A DNA stretch of 64,000 nt from an uncultured Siphonobacter sp. (GTDB taxonomy: Bacteria; Bacteroidota; Bacteroidia; Cytophagales; Spirosomataceae). Made by a program: the position numbers and the translations under genes. The notes under the pieces were generated by a model. It did not search any database. It was given only the letters and a program-made list of their open reading frames with translations, and was not told where the DNA came from. The stretch spans positions 19,793-83,792 of the forward strand of contig CAJYHS010000246.1 in assembly GCA_913774715.1 (NCBI GenBank), in the 5' to 3' direction. Positions 44,218 through 52,498 of the stretch are shown here, piece after piece (the first letter of the stretch is position 1; every line of letters starts with the position of its first letter).

Positions 44218-44343
44218 ATGGCTGATGCTGGGCAAACTAAGATCAGTGTACAAAGAATTAAGCCTTCAGGCTCCACCAAATCTGCTAAAAAGCTTGTTCT
44301 TTTGAAACTAGTAATCTGCAAAATCTAATCACAAACGATCCGC

Positions 44344-45522
44344 ATGAACTCTCTTCTGACGGCGATAATTGAAACTTTTAAGAATTCATTTCACTCTGAA
44401 CCTGCTTTACTGGTACGTTCTCCGGGACGGATTAACCTTATTGGCGAACACACGGATTACAACATGGGTTTCGTGTTACCCGCTGCCATTGACCGTGAAA
44501 TGATTTTTGCGATCAGTCCGCGACCCGACCAAAGCTGCCGGGTAATTGCCTATAATCTCAACCGGGAAGAAACCTTTTCGACGGACAACCTGACGAAGTC
44601 CGACGAAAAATGGACCTATTACCTCAAGGGTGTTATTGACCAGATTCAGAAACTAGGCTATCAGGTCAATGGATTTGATCTGGTTTTCGGGGGGAATATT
44701 CCGGTAGGAGCGGGGGTATCCTCTTCGGCGGCCCTGGAGGCCGGATTAGCCTTTGCCCTGAACGAGATCTTTAAGCTGGGTATTCCCAAAATGGCCCTCG
44801 TGCAGTTATGTCAACGGGCTGAAAATCAGTTTGTAGGATTAAATTGCGGAATCATGGATATGTTCGCTTCCTTAATGGGCGAAACCGATTCCGTCATTCG
44901 CCTGGATTGCCGTTCTTTGGAATACGAATACTTCCCCTTCACTCAGGAAGAACACGTGCTGGTTTTGTGTGATACGGGCGTGAAGCATTCCCTGGGTACA
45001 TCGGAGTATAATACCCGTCGGCAGGAATGCGAGCGTGGAGTGGCTATTCTGCAAGCTCATAAACCGGGCATTCAAAGTCTTCGCGATGTGGACATGGCGT
45101 TTTTGCTGGAACACGAAGCCGAATTTGATCCCATTACTTTCAAACGCTGTAAGTACATGGTGGGCGAAATTCAGCGGGTTGTAGAAGCTTGTAAGGATTT
45201 ACAGGCGAACGATCTGGAGGCTTTCGGTCAGAAAATGTACGAAACGCACGATGGACTGCAGCACGATTATGCCGTGAGTTGCCAAGAGCTGGATTTTCTG
45301 GTTGATCAAACGCGAAACAACCCTTCCGTATTAGGGGCCCGCATGATGGGTGGCGGCTTCGGTGGCTGTACCATTAACCTGGTCAAGAAAGAAGACGCAG
45401 ATGGATTTATTGCTGAAATGACTCAGGCCTACAAAGAAGGGTTGAATCTGGATTTAGTGACCCACAAGGTAGTCATCAAAAAAGGAACATCTTCCATTGA
45501 ATTAACGAATGAATTGGTTTAG
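44344..45522 (+). CDS. galK: Galactokinase
   Basis: A 392-residue GHMP kinase that phosphorylates galactose to galactose-1-phosphate, the first step of the Leloir pathway. The galactokinase signature GRINLIGEHTDYN is at 28-40, the ATP-binding PVGAGVSSSAALE at about 120-132 and the C-terminal GARMMGGGFGGCTINLV at about 332-348. The length is normal for the family (380-400). It heads a two-gene operon with galT, 41 bp apart, and is divergent from the LacI-type regulator. Confidence 0.97.
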   Translation: MNSLLTAIIETFKNSFHSEPALLVRSPGRINLIGEHTDYNMGFVLPAAIDREMIFAISPRPDQSCRVIAYNLNREETFSTDNLTKSDEKWTYYLKGVIDQIQKLGYQVNGFDLVFGGNIPVGAGVSSSAALEAGLAFALNEIFKLGIPKMALVQLCQRAENQFVGLNCGIMDMFASLMGETDSVIRLDCRSLEYEYFPFTQEEHVLVLCDTGVKHSLGTSEYNTRRQECERGVAILQAHKPGIQSLRDVDMAFLLEHEAEFDPITFKRCKYMVGEIQRVVEACKDLQANDLEAFGQKMYETHDGLQHDYAVSCQELDFLVDQTRNNPSVLGARMMGGGFGGCTINLVKKEDADGFIAEMTQAYKEGLNLDLVTHKVVIKKGTSSIELTNELV

Positions 45523-45563
45523 AAACTTTCTATAACTCTAAACGCTAAACCCCGAACGCAATC

Positions 45564-46619
45564 ATGAGTGATTTTCAGTTTGATGAACATCCGCATCGTC
45601 GCTATAATCCATTAACCGATAGTTGGGTATTAGTCTCGCCTCATCGTACCAAGCGTCCCTGGCAGGGGCAGGTAGAAAAGTCATCCGAAGACAAACGTCC
45701 GGAATACGATTCGACTTGTTACCTATGTCCGACCAATACGCGTTCAAACGGAGAGAAAAATCCTGATTATAAGAACGTATATACCTTTACGAACGATTTC
45801 TCGGCTTTGATTCAGGATACGCCTGAGGGCGAAGTTTCGGACGGCGAGTTATTTCAGGCTCGGAGTGAATCAGGTCTTTGTAAAGTCATTTGCTTTTCCC
45901 CCCGTCACGATCTGACCATTCCGGAAATGGCGGCCGAAGATATTCGATTAGTAGTCGATGCCTGGTGTACGGAGTATCAGGAATTAGGAGCGAAGCCAGA
46001 GATTAACCACGTTCAGATTTTTGAAAATAAAGGATTTGTCATGGGCTGCTCAAATCCGCACCCGCATGGACAAATCTGGGCTCAGTACAGCATTCCCGAC
46101 GAACCGTATCGGAAGCAGGTAAATCAGAAAAAATATTTCGAAAAACACGGCAAAACCCTGCTGAGTGATTACTTGGAAAAGGAATTAGTCAAGAAAGAAC
46201 GAATCCTTTTTGAAAACGAACACTTCGTAGCTCTGATTCCTTTCTGGGCCGTTTGGCCGTATGAAGCCATGATTATTCCCCGCCGGGCCATGGCTTCTAT
46301 ACTGGATATGACCGATGCCGAACGCGATGGATTGGCTCAGGCCTACCGGGAATTAACGATACTCTACGATAATCTTTTTGAAGTATCCTTTCCCTATTCA
46401 GCGGGTATTCATCAGGCTCCAACCGATGGTGAAGCTCACCCCGAATGGCATTGGCATTTTGTGTTCCTGCCGCCTTTATTACGTTCGGCTACCGTGAAGA
46501 AATTCATGGTAGGGTACGAAATGCTGGCGAACCCTCAGCGGGACATTACCGCCGAGCAAAGTGCTAAACGTCTTCGTGAGTTACCCAGAACGCATTATAA
46601 AAGTGGAGTTGTTGGTTAA
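45564..46619 (+). CDS. galT: Galactose-1-phosphate uridylyltransferase
   Basis: A 351-residue enzyme that exchanges galactose-1-phosphate with UDP-glucose. The active site NPHPHGQIW carries His166 and the nucleophile His168, and CYLCP (Cys52, Cys55) with later His residues forms the metal site. It follows galK by 41 bp in the same operon, and a very strong terminator ends the unit. No galE or galM is in this operon. Confidence 0.97.
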   Translation: MSDFQFDEHPHRRYNPLTDSWVLVSPHRTKRPWQGQVEKSSEDKRPEYDSTCYLCPTNTRSNGEKNPDYKNVYTFTNDFSALIQDTPEGEVSDGELFQARSESGLCKVICFSPRHDLTIPEMAAEDIRLVVDAWCTEYQELGAKPEINHVQIFENKGFVMGCSNPHPHGQIWAQYSIPDEPYRKQVNQKKYFEKHGKTLLSDYLEKELVKKERILFENEHFVALIPFWAVWPYEAMIIPRRAMASILDMTDAERDGLAQAYRELTILYDNLFEVSFPYSAGIHQAPTDGEAHPEWHWHFVFLPPLLRSATVKKFMVGYEMLANPQRDITAEQSAKRLRELPRTHYKSGVVG

Positions 46620-46634
46620 GGGTTATTGGTTATT

Positions 46635-46686
46635 AAAAAAGAAGAAACTCCGAAGACTTTACATTCTTCGGAGTTTCTTCTTTTTT
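46635..46686 (+). terminator. Strong terminator of the galKT operon
   Basis: A perfect 22-bp stem (46635-46656 with 46665-46686) with an 8-base loop, running from A-rich to T-rich. A second hairpin, CTACCAGC/GCTGGTAG (46705-46726), follows. Confidence 0.93.
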
Positions 46687-46774
46687 AATAAATCCTACTG
46701 GGTGCTACCAGCGAAAAAGCTGGTAGTGGAGGAATAACTTTGCTATCAACTCAAAACCCAAAACAAATAACCCA

Positions 46775-47269
46775 TCAACTAACTACGCCAACGAAAAACC
46801 GTTTCATCCAGCTTTCGGCGGCAGGAACTTCCCAGCTTGAACGAAACTCACCTACCGTTTTTACCTGAGTATTGAAAATGAGTGTGTCGGGTTGAATCGT
46901 ACCCGCTTTGACGGCCGACTTCCCTTTTAATCCATCGACCGAATCAATACCATTCTCAGTTTTGAAGACAATGGAGCGATCAAAGAAATCAAGGCCTGCC
47001 TGCTGGCCCGTCTGACTGATGATCCGCGTAGAAGCATCAATGGAACAACCGCTGGCGGCGTATGCTTTTTCGTCTACGGCTAATAATACAAATCTACCCT
47101 GAAGAACCGCAACGGCGTTTGTTAAAGGCTGACCGTGAGCGGCCCACTCTTCAAAAGAAGCCTGTAACTGACTTTCAATACTCTGCTGTTCAGCAGAAGA
47201 GAGCGTACGGTTGGCCTGATACACCCAGAGGCGGGCATGGTCAGGCATCTGGTCAAAATTGATTCGCAT
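46775..47269 (-). CDS. Conserved Bacteroidota protein of unknown function
   Basis: A 164-residue soluble protein. It has LWVYQANRTLSSAEQQSI near the start, then FEEWAAHGQPL and VDEKAYAASGCSIDASTRII, a set I associate with a conserved Bacteroidota family sometimes labelled ABC transporter ATPase. There is no Walker A or signature motif, so that label is not supported. The conserved Cys in SGCSID and the Asp/Glu around it could form a functional site. It lies downstream of gmk on the same strand (115 bp). Confidence 0.7.
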   Translation of the reverse strand: MRINFDQMPDHARLWVYQANRTLSSAEQQSIESQLQASFEEWAAHGQPLTNAVAVLQGRFVLLAVDEKAYAASGCSIDASTRIISQTGQQAGLDFFDRSIVFKTENGIDSVDGLKGKSAVKAGTIQPDTLIFNTQVKTVGEFRSSWEVPAAESWMKRFFVGVVS

Positions 47270-47278
47270 AAGGTGCTA

Positions 47279-47313
47279 CGTTTTCAGTTTTCAGTTGACC
47301 GTTTTCAGTTTTG
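47279..47313. repeat. Short AACTGAAAAC repeat, copy 3 (inverted)
   Basis: On the minus strand it reads AAAACTGAAAACGGTCAACTGAAAACTGAAAA, matching copies 1 and 2. It lies between gmk and the gene at 46775. Confidence 0.45.
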
Positions 47314-47384
47314 TCTCGCCATTCAAACATTATCATTACAGCCATTTGTTCCATTCCTGATTCATATGAGCTGTAGACAGAAAA

Positions 47385-47957
47385 CTATTTTCCTATAAAT
47401 TCCGAAACCAGGCGATTAGTTTCCGTGGTGGAAGTTTCCAGATCGTCATTTATCAAAATCACGTCAAACTGATCCTGAAAGGACATTTCAAAACGTACTT
47501 TATAGAGACGCTTGGAAATGCTGTCTTCGGTTTCGGTACCTCGTGAACGCAGGCGTTGTTCGAGTACTTCCATGGAAGGAACTTTCACAAAAATTGACAG
47601 AGCTCTATCACCGAAGTATTGCTTCAGCTTCAGGCCGCCTCTAACGTCTACGTCAAATAAAATCACTTTCCCATCGGCCCAGACGCGTTCAATTTCCGAT
47701 TTAAGCGTGCCATAATAACCGCCGGGATATACTTCTTCCCATTCGGCGAAGGCGTCTTCGTCAATTTTATTTTTGAACTCGTCGATGCTCAGGAAGTAAT
47801 AATCTTTTCCGTGTTCTTCCGCCCGACCACGTTTGTCACGGGTACAGGCCGAGATAGAAAAGCCGAATTGATCGGGCTGGGAGGCCAGCAAATGTTTGAC
47901 AAGTGTCGTCTTTCCGGAACCGGAAGGAGCACAGAAAATAATGGCTTTACCGTTCAA
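47385..47957 (-). CDS. gmk: Guanylate kinase
   Basis: A 190-residue enzyme that phosphorylates GMP to GDP. The P-loop [12 protein letters not shown] is at 8-19, the GMP-binding [22 protein letters not shown] (in two pieces) at about 36-57 and [21 protein letters not shown] in the lid part. The start codon is TTG: an in-frame TAA lies only four codons upstream and no ATG precedes the first beta strand. The length fits the family. It is transcribed toward the gene at 46775. Confidence 0.95.
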   Translation of the reverse strand: MNGKAIIFCAPSGSGKTTLVKHLLASQPDQFGFSISACTRDKRGRAEEHGKDYYFLSIDEFKNKIDEDAFAEWEEVYPGGYYGTLKSEIERVWADGKVILFDVDVRGGLKLKQYFGDRALSIFVKVPSMEVLEQRLRSRGTETEDSISKRLYKVRFEMSFQDQFDVILINDDLETSTTETNRLVSEFIGK

Positions 47958-48106
47958 ACCAGTGAATTAGTTAAGGTCTGTTAATGAATAACCCCGGAGC
48001 GTACCCCGAGGTCATTTGTAGCCTCAAAAATAAATCAGATGATTTAAAATCGGGTATAAAAAACGTAACTTCTTAAAAGTGAGAGGGTAATCTATCCGTG
48101 AAGTAT

Positions 48107-48406
48107 CTATTTTTCCAAGTTTTGTATCTTGCTCTTTATACAATCGGCCAGATTTTGAGGGACGGGTTTATGTTCAACGCGGAACTGCAACGCCTCTTTA
48201 ATCGCTTTCTGGAGGTTGTAACCGTTGGTGCAGGGTAAGCATTTGCCCAAATTCTGGCGAACGTGTTCAATTTCCTCGGTACCGGCTTCGCCGTCCAAAA
48301 CCATCTGAATGAGTTTCATGCATTCGGCGTGATTCTCACAGTGCTCTTTCTTAACCACCTTCTCTGCTTCAGCAGATGAATTGGATTCGGGTGTCATGGG
48401 AGTCAT
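48107..48406 (-). CDS. Small Cys-containing putative anti-sigma factor
   Basis: A 99-residue soluble protein with EHCENHAECMKLIQMVLDGE near residue 20 and HVRQNLGKCLPC near 49-60. This recalls the zinc-binding anti-sigma fold (Hx3Cx2C), but the His position next to CLPC is Asn, with a His five residues earlier, so metal binding is uncertain. It lies downstream of an ECF sigma gene on the same strand, as is usual for anti-sigma genes, but a terminator-like hairpin lies between them. A redox-sensing role is a guess from the Cys content. Confidence 0.62.
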   Translation of the reverse strand: MTPMTPESNSSAEAEKVVKKEHCENHAECMKLIQMVLDGEAGTEEIEHVRQNLGKCLPCTNGYNLQKAIKEALQFRVEHKPVPQNLADCIKSKIQNLEK

Positions 48407-48594
48407 GATAACATCTAATAATTAGCGGGTGTTCTTGTTGGCTTAAACACCACATTAAAACGTGGAAAACTTAGGCCACAATCAACACAACACTTTTTTG
48501 GTTCCTGATTTACAGATAATTCTTTTAAAAATCTATTTCTTTTCTTAATAAACTGAAGGGAAGTAATCTAAACGATGATTCTTTGGTAGACAGA

Positions 48595-48643
48595 AAAATA
48601 GGACTGCTTGTGGCAGTCCATGCTATAGCAGATTAATCTGCTA
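48595..48643 (-). terminator. Terminator and palindrome after the ECF sigma gene
   Basis: GGACTGC/GCAGTCC (48601-48619) exits on the minus strand into TATTTTT. Just before it is a perfect 18-bp palindrome (48626-48643, TAGCAGATTAATCTGCTA). Confidence 0.7.
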
Positions 48644-48656
48644 AAAAGTTTCCGAC

Positions 48657-49280
48657 TTATAAGGAATCTTCATCTTCCGACTCTTCACTCGTATCATAAC
48701 CCATAGAAGAAGCATATGTTTTTAACTTCTCCTTGAGTAACATACGGGCCCGGTGCAACCGTGATCGTACCGTACCAATGGGAATATCCAGAATCTTCGC
48801 CATTTCTTCGTAGGTAAATCCTTCCACATCGCAGAGGATGAGTACGGTGCGAAAATCGACGGGTAAAGCATTTAGAGCATTGGTAACCTCATCGCCTAGT
48901 AACTCCTGTACGGTCTCAGCCCGTAAATCAGTCGTCTGGCTGGTACCGGCCATCTCTTCGGAGTCATAGTAAGTTTCAACCTCCTGGTAATCAACCTTAC
49001 TGGGCTCTTTCGACTTGCGGCGATAATCATTAATAAAGCTGTTTTTCAGGATCCGGAAAAGCCAAGCTTTCGCGTTGGTTCCTCGTTCAAAAGAGTTAAT
49101 GAACCGGAACGCTTTCAGATAGGTATCCTGAACCAGGTCATTGGCGTCGTCCTCATCTTGAGTTAACCGAAAGGCAAAGTTATACATCGACTGGATGTGC
49201 GGCATAAGCTCTCCGTCGAAGATGTTGTACTTTTCGGTCTCTGTATATTGCCGGACGGCGATATATTCGTCGGCTGTCAT
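48657..49280 (-). CDS. ECF-family RNA polymerase sigma factor
   Basis: A 207-residue protein from the ATG at 49280. It has a region 2 domain (MYNFAFRLTQDEDDANDLVQDTYLKAF, about 33-58, then NAKAWLFRILKNSFINDYRR) and a region 4 domain (GFTYEEMAKILDIPIGTVRSRLHRARMLLKEKL). An acidic linker (YQEVETYYDSEEMAGTS) joins the two, and the tail is very acidic (EESEDEDSL). It probably directs transcription of a stress or envelope regulon. The small Cys protein downstream may inhibit it. A longer frame to 49328 adds 16 residues with no family support. Confidence 0.93.
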   Translation of the reverse strand: MTADEYIAVRQYTETEKYNIFDGELMPHIQSMYNFAFRLTQDEDDANDLVQDTYLKAFRFINSFERGTNAKAWLFRILKNSFINDYRRKSKEPSKVDYQEVETYYDSEEMAGTSQTTDLRAETVQELLGDEVTNALNALPVDFRTVLILCDVEGFTYEEMAKILDIPIGTVRSRLHRARMLLKEKLKTYASSMGYDTSEESEDEDSL

Positions 49281-49634
49281 GGCTGTGCTTATTTTTCGGG
49301 CTAAAGCTAAAATATTATTACGGTACAAAAGCCTGCCATCGGGGTGCTGCTGACAAAATGGCTGATAATAAATAATAAAAGTTAATATACTAGAAAACTA
49401 TGCCTGAACCCTTAAGTAATCCCCCTATAGGGGAATCAGGGAGGATAATGGGTATAAGTTTTGGGGAAGTAAGGGCCCGGTCTTTCCCATTAGATTCCAT
49501 GGAAAAGCCGTACCTTCGCAAAGATATTGAATTATTTGACTGCATAAAGGGTTGGTTAACGTAGTGTAGATCAGACTTGTTAAACGGTCATTTGTCAAAC
49601 GCCACTTACAAAATAAACTTCATCATAAATCATT
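49281..49634. other. Divergent 354-bp gap before pruA
   Basis: I see no gene. TACCTTCG (49511-49518) is one mismatch from the -7 consensus and lies 117 bp before pruA on the plus strand. An oligo-C/G stretch with CCCCCTATAGGGG (about 49421-49433) forms a short palindrome. Confidence 0.4.
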
Positions 49635-51266
49635 ATGTCCAACGGAATTTATAACGTCCCGATTCCTAAAAACGAACCCATTTACAGTTATGCTCCTGGT
49701 TCTTCTGAGCGTCAGAAGCTGAAAGATGCACTGGCTGAATTGCGGTCTAAGCAAATTGATGTGCCTCTGTACATTGGGAATCAGGAAATTCGTACGGATA
49801 AAAAAGTAGCCATGACTCCTCCGCACGATCATCAGCACGTGTTGGGTCATTTCTATGAATGTGGTCCTCAGCATGTCAGTGAGGCTATTGAGTCGGCTCT
49901 GGAAGCTCGTCATGCCTGGTCGGTATTACCCTGGGAACATCGCCTTTCTATTTTCCTGAAAGCAGCGGAGCTTTCGGCTACTAAGTACCGCTACTTATTA
50001 AACGCATCTACCATGCTGGGTCAGTCGAAAAATGCTTTTCAGGCAGAAATCGATGCGGCTTGCGAATGGGTAGACTTTCTGCGTTTTAACGTTTCTTTTG
50101 CGACTGAAATTTATCGTAACCAGCCCATCTCGCCCGACGCGACAATCTGGAATAAAGTGGAATACCGTCCGCTGGAAGGGTTTGTGTATGCATTAACGCC
50201 CTTCAACTTTACCGCTATTTCGGGTAACCTACCCGTATCGGCGGCGATGATGGGTAACGTAGTGGTTTGGAAACCTGCTCCAACGCAAATGTATTCAGCC
50301 TATGTGCTGATGCAGGTGCTGAAAGAAGCGGGCGTTCCCGCCGGAGTCATTAACCTGATTCAGGGCGACGGTCCGATGATTGGTGATTTAGTATTTAGTC
50401 ATCCAGAATTTGCCGGTATCCACTTTACGGGTAGCACGGCAGTATTCAAAAGCATCTGGAAAAACATTGGCTCAAATATGGATAACTACCGCTATTATCC
50501 CCGCATTGTGGGTGAAACGGGCGGTAAAGATTTCATGCTGGCTCATGAATCAGCCGATGTAAAAGCGTACGCTGCCAACTTATTGCGGGCCGCTTTCGAA
50601 TTCCAGGGACAGAAGTGTTCAGCGGCTTCGCGGGCCTATGTTCCTGTAAGTATCTGGAAATCAGTGTGGTCAGAGATGAAAGCCATGCTGGAGACGATCA
50701 AGGTGGGTGGAACGGAAGATTTCTCCAACTTCGTAAACGCGGTTATTGATGAGCGTGCCTTCCAGAAAATCACAGGATTTATTGACCGGGCCAAGCAAAA
50801 CCCTGCCAATGAAATCATTTGGGGTGGAACCTACGACCGTTCAAAAGGCTGGTTTGTAGACCCCACCATCATCCTGACGAGCGATCCGCATTCGGAGACG
50901 ATGGAGCAGGAAATTTTTGGTCCCGTCCTGACTATTTACCTATACGAAGCTGCTCAGTTTGAAGAAACGTTGTCATTGATTGACCGCACTTCTCCGTACG
51001 CCTTAACCGGAGCCGTATTTGCTCAGGATCGTTATGCGGTTGATTTAGCTAGTCGCAAGCTGGTGAACTCGGCTGGTAACTTCTATATTAATGATAAATG
51101 TACGGGAGCCGTAGTAGGGCAGCAGCCTTTCGGTGGGGCTCGCGGCTCGGGAACCAACGACAAAGCAGGCTCTATGCAAAACCTGTTGCGTTGGGTATCC
51201 GCTCGTACGATTAAAGAAAGCTTTATTCCGGCTACGGACTATCGTTATCCTTTCCTGGCAGAATAA
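49635..51266 (+). CDS. pruA: L-glutamate gamma-semialdehyde (1-pyrroline-5-carboxylate) dehydrogenase
   Basis: A 543-residue aldehyde dehydrogenase matching the single-function P5C dehydrogenase length (about 540). Catalytic Cys328 lies in FQGQKCSAASR, the general base Glu294 in VGETGGKD, and the NAD motif FTGSTAVFK at about 276-284. It oxidises the semialdehyde formed from proline (or ornithine) to glutamate. No proline dehydrogenase gene is adjacent. A hairpin lies in the 97-bp gap before mazG. Confidence 0.94.
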   Translation: MSNGIYNVPIPKNEPIYSYAPGSSERQKLKDALAELRSKQIDVPLYIGNQEIRTDKKVAMTPPHDHQHVLGHFYECGPQHVSEAIESALEARHAWSVLPWEHRLSIFLKAAELSATKYRYLLNASTMLGQSKNAFQAEIDAACEWVDFLRFNVSFATEIYRNQPISPDATIWNKVEYRPLEGFVYALTPFNFTAISGNLPVSAAMMGNVVVWKPAPTQMYSAYVLMQVLKEAGVPAGVINLIQGDGPMIGDLVFSHPEFAGIHFTGSTAVFKSIWKNIGSNMDNYRYYPRIVGETGGKDFMLAHESADVKAYAANLLRAAFEFQGQKCSAASRAYVPVSIWKSVWSEMKAMLETIKVGGTEDFSNFVNAVIDERAFQKITGFIDRAKQNPANEIIWGGTYDRSKGWFVDPTIILTSDPHSETMEQEIFGPVLTIYLYEAAQFEETLSLIDRTSPYALTGAVFAQDRYAVDLASRKLVNSAGNFYINDKCTGAVVGQQPFGGARGSGTNDKAGSMQNLLRWVSARTIKESFIPATDYRYPFLAE

Positions 51267-51297
51267 GTACAGGGTTTAGATTTGATTGTTCTATTGA

Positions 51298-51326
51298 CTT
51301 CCCGAAAGTTTTAAACTTTCGGGAAG
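51298..51326. other. Hairpin between pruA and mazG
   Basis: CTTCCCGAAAGTT pairs perfectly with AACTTTCGGGAAG (13 bp, 3-base loop). No T tract follows on the plus strand, so it may be a processing or attenuation structure rather than a terminator. Confidence 0.6.
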
Positions 51327-51363
51327 ATTGGAATAACAAGAAACCCCCAACACTTTCCCATTC

Positions 51364-52212
51364 ATGCAAAAAGAACTTCACGCTTCACAGCAACCTCGTG
51401 CTTTTGAAGACTTACCCAGCCGTCGTAAGCAGCAGCTCATGGCTTTTGATCGGGTATTAACCATCATGGATGAGCTCCGGGAGCATTGCCCCTGGGATCG
51501 GAAGCAGACGATGGATACGCTTCGGCACTTGACCATTGAAGAAACCTACGAATTGTCTGATGCAATTTTGGAAAAGGATTTGCCCGAAGTCAAAAAGGAG
51601 CTGGGTGACGTATTACTTCACTTGGTATTCTACGCTAAAATTGCTTCAGAAACGGGAGATTTTGATATCACCGACGTGATGAATAGCCTTTGCGATAAGC
51701 TGGTTCACCGCCATCCGCATATTTACTCAGATGCCCAGGCTAATACCGAAGAACAGGTAAAGCAAAACTGGGAGCAGTTAAAAATCAAAGAAGGTAATAA
51801 GTCGGTGCTGGGTGGTGTCCCTGCTTCGTTACCGGCCTTGGTCAAAGCCATGCGAATTCAGGAAAAAGCCCGTGGTGCTGGTTTTGACTGGGAAGAGAAA
51901 GAACAGGTTTGGGAAAAGGTAAGGGAAGAAATGGAAGAGTTTCAGGATGAATTCAAAGCCGGAACTTCCCGCGACTCTGCAAAAGCCGAAGGAGAATTCG
52001 GTGATGTATTGTTCTCACTGGTGAATTACGCCCGTTTTATCGACATTAACCCCGAAACGGCTCTGGAACGTACGAATAAGAAATTCATTTCCCGCTTTCA
52101 ATATCTAGAAGAAAAAGCCAAAGCAGATGGTAAGGTATTGAAAGATATGACCTTAGCAGAAATGGACGTATATTGGAACGAAGCAAAGACCTTAAGTACT
52201 ACCGTTAAATAA
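51364..52212 (+). CDS. mazG: Nucleoside triphosphate pyrophosphohydrolase MazG
   Basis: A 282-residue protein with two MazG repeats. The N-terminal one carries CPWDRKQTMDTLRHLTIEETYEL (in two pieces, about 44-66) and the ExxE...ExxD metal pattern with KELGDVLLHLVFYAKIA. The second has a helical WEKVREEMEEFQDEF and GEFGDVLFSLVNYARF. It hydrolyses NTPs to NMPs plus pyrophosphate, cleaning the nucleotide pool and lowering ppGpp in some bacteria. It ends beside a long palindrome. Confidence 0.95.
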   Translation: MQKELHASQQPRAFEDLPSRRKQQLMAFDRVLTIMDELREHCPWDRKQTMDTLRHLTIEETYELSDAILEKDLPEVKKELGDVLLHLVFYAKIASETGDFDITDVMNSLCDKLVHRHPHIYSDAQANTEEQVKQNWEQLKIKEGNKSVLGGVPASLPALVKAMRIQEKARGAGFDWEEKEQVWEKVREEMEEFQDEFKAGTSRDSAKAEGEFGDVLFSLVNYARFIDINPETALERTNKKFISRFQYLEEKAKADGKVLKDMTLAEMDVYWNEAKTLSTTVK

Positions 52213-52228
52213 CTACCATTAACTACTA

Positions 52229-52290
52229 GTATATCATAAATAAGAGGTTGGGGGTGAGACTCACCCCCCAACCTCTTATTTATGATATAC
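52229..52290. terminator. Long near-perfect palindrome after mazG
   Basis: Arms of about 29 bp (52229-52257 and 52261-52290) pair with a single extra C in the right arm. The core GAGGTTGGGGGTGA is capped by a 3-base loop, with AT-rich bases at the foot. It lies between convergent mazG and the hexosaminidase, so a bidirectional terminator is the likely role. The usual T tract is absent. Confidence 0.6.
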
Positions 52291-52498
52291 CTATATACTG
52301 CTTTCTTGCTTTGCTGGGTAAATCTTGCCAATGCCCAGACTCTCACTTATTTTGAAAAAGGATTTAGTAGACATCTGCAGCGCCGCAGATTATAAGGGTG
52401 GAGGCTTAAATAAATTCTACCGAGCTACCGGGCAACAGTCCTCCATCCATTGGTATCTCTTTTCAACATCTTATACTTACCAAAGCCTAAAATCCAAG
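52282..52498 (+). pseudogene. Possible remnant of a small secreted protein gene
   Basis: An ATG at 52282, inside the right arm of the palindrome, opens a 37-codon frame. It reads as a good signal peptide (MIYLYTAFLLCWVNLANAQ) followed by TLTYFEKGFSR and then a stop at 52393. In another frame the next 100 bases read DICSAADYKGGGLNKFYRATG, loosely like a TonB C-terminal opening (GG..KFY). Together these suggest a frameshifted relic of a secreted TonB-like protein. The evidence is weak. Confidence 0.25.
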
